From Bacteroidota bacterium (GTDB taxonomy: Bacteria > Bacteroidota > Bacteroidia > Chitinophagales > Chitinophagaceae), in contig CANHOY010000117.1 in NCBI GenBank assembly GCA_947462495.1, positions 1 to 5,578 of the forward strand: a DNA stretch of 5,578 bases, written 5' to 3'. The notes beneath the pieces were generated by a model that had not been told where the DNA came from, did not search any database, and saw only the letters and a program-made list of their open reading frames with translations. Positions 5,563 to 5,578 of the stretch are shown in pieces. Numbering within the stretch: the stretch's first letter is position 1; every line of letters starts with the position of its first letter. Position numbers and translations under genes: made by a program.

Positions 5563-5578
5563 ATGGCATCAGTCAAAG
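5563..5578 (+). CDS. Start of next gene, possibly zinc-ribbon protein
   Basis: An ATG 39 bases after the NIF3 stop opens a frame reading MASVK before the window ends. No terminator-like hairpin lies in the gap, so it may be co-transcribed with the NIF3 gene. In Bacteroidota the NIF3 gene is, as I recall, often followed by a C4-type zinc-ribbon coiled-coil protein whose N-terminus is similar (MA.VK). Five residues cannot prove this; the identity rests on context alone. Confidence 0.45.

Overview
The window looks like ordinary chromosome from a member of the Bacteroidota, probably Chitinophagales or a relative. The reasons are low GC content, weak or absent Shine-Dalgarno sequences, -7 promoter boxes of the TAnnTTTG type used in this phylum, family-level protein resemblance, and menaquinone genes of the futalosine type. 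The taxonomic call is inference from recalled family features, not from a search. Genes are tightly packed, no mobile element, CRISPR array or RNA gene was seen, and no stretch over 300 bases lacks a gene.

Layout. (1) Bases 1-56, minus strand: the first 18 codons plus two bases of fabD (malonyl-CoA:ACP transacylase), too short for an ordinary ORF list. A strong hairpin terminator at 86-109 separates it from the gene upstream. (2) Bases 140-1777, minus strand: a pterin block of folE (GTP cyclohydrolase I) and two tandem 6-pyruvoyl-tetrahydropterin-synthase-like paralogues. The nearer paralogue overlaps folE by 38 bp and probably shares its transcript from a promoter near 1250. The farther one seems to be a separate unit with its own weak terminator. 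(3) Bases 1857-3342, plus strand: mqnB and mqnD, overlapping by 8 bp, two steps of the futalosine route to menaquinone. (4) Bases 3346-4665, minus strand: a class I CPD photolyase with its Trp triad and flavin-site residues intact, convergent with mqnD and only 3 bp from it. (5) Bases 4720-5523, plus strand: a NIF3/YbgI (DUF34) metal protein in a short form, followed at 5563 by the start of another gene.

How they work together. FolE turns GTP into 7,8-dihydroneopterin triphosphate, which is the substrate of the PTPS/QueD family, so folE and the coupled paralogue form a two-step pterin module. Both paralogues carry the C-x5-HGHNY motif of true PTPS enzymes rather than the C-x3-HGH motif of QueD. 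This raises the possibility of a tetrahydrobiopterin-like cofactor pathway, or of two paralogues split between biopterin and queuosine. MqnB and MqnD serve respiratory quinone synthesis. The photolyase and NIF3 genes are unrelated neighbours.

I see no convincing undescribed system. The points most worth a second look are the duplicated PTPS genes, the folE overlap, the short NIF3 form and the changed antenna-pocket residues of the photolyase.
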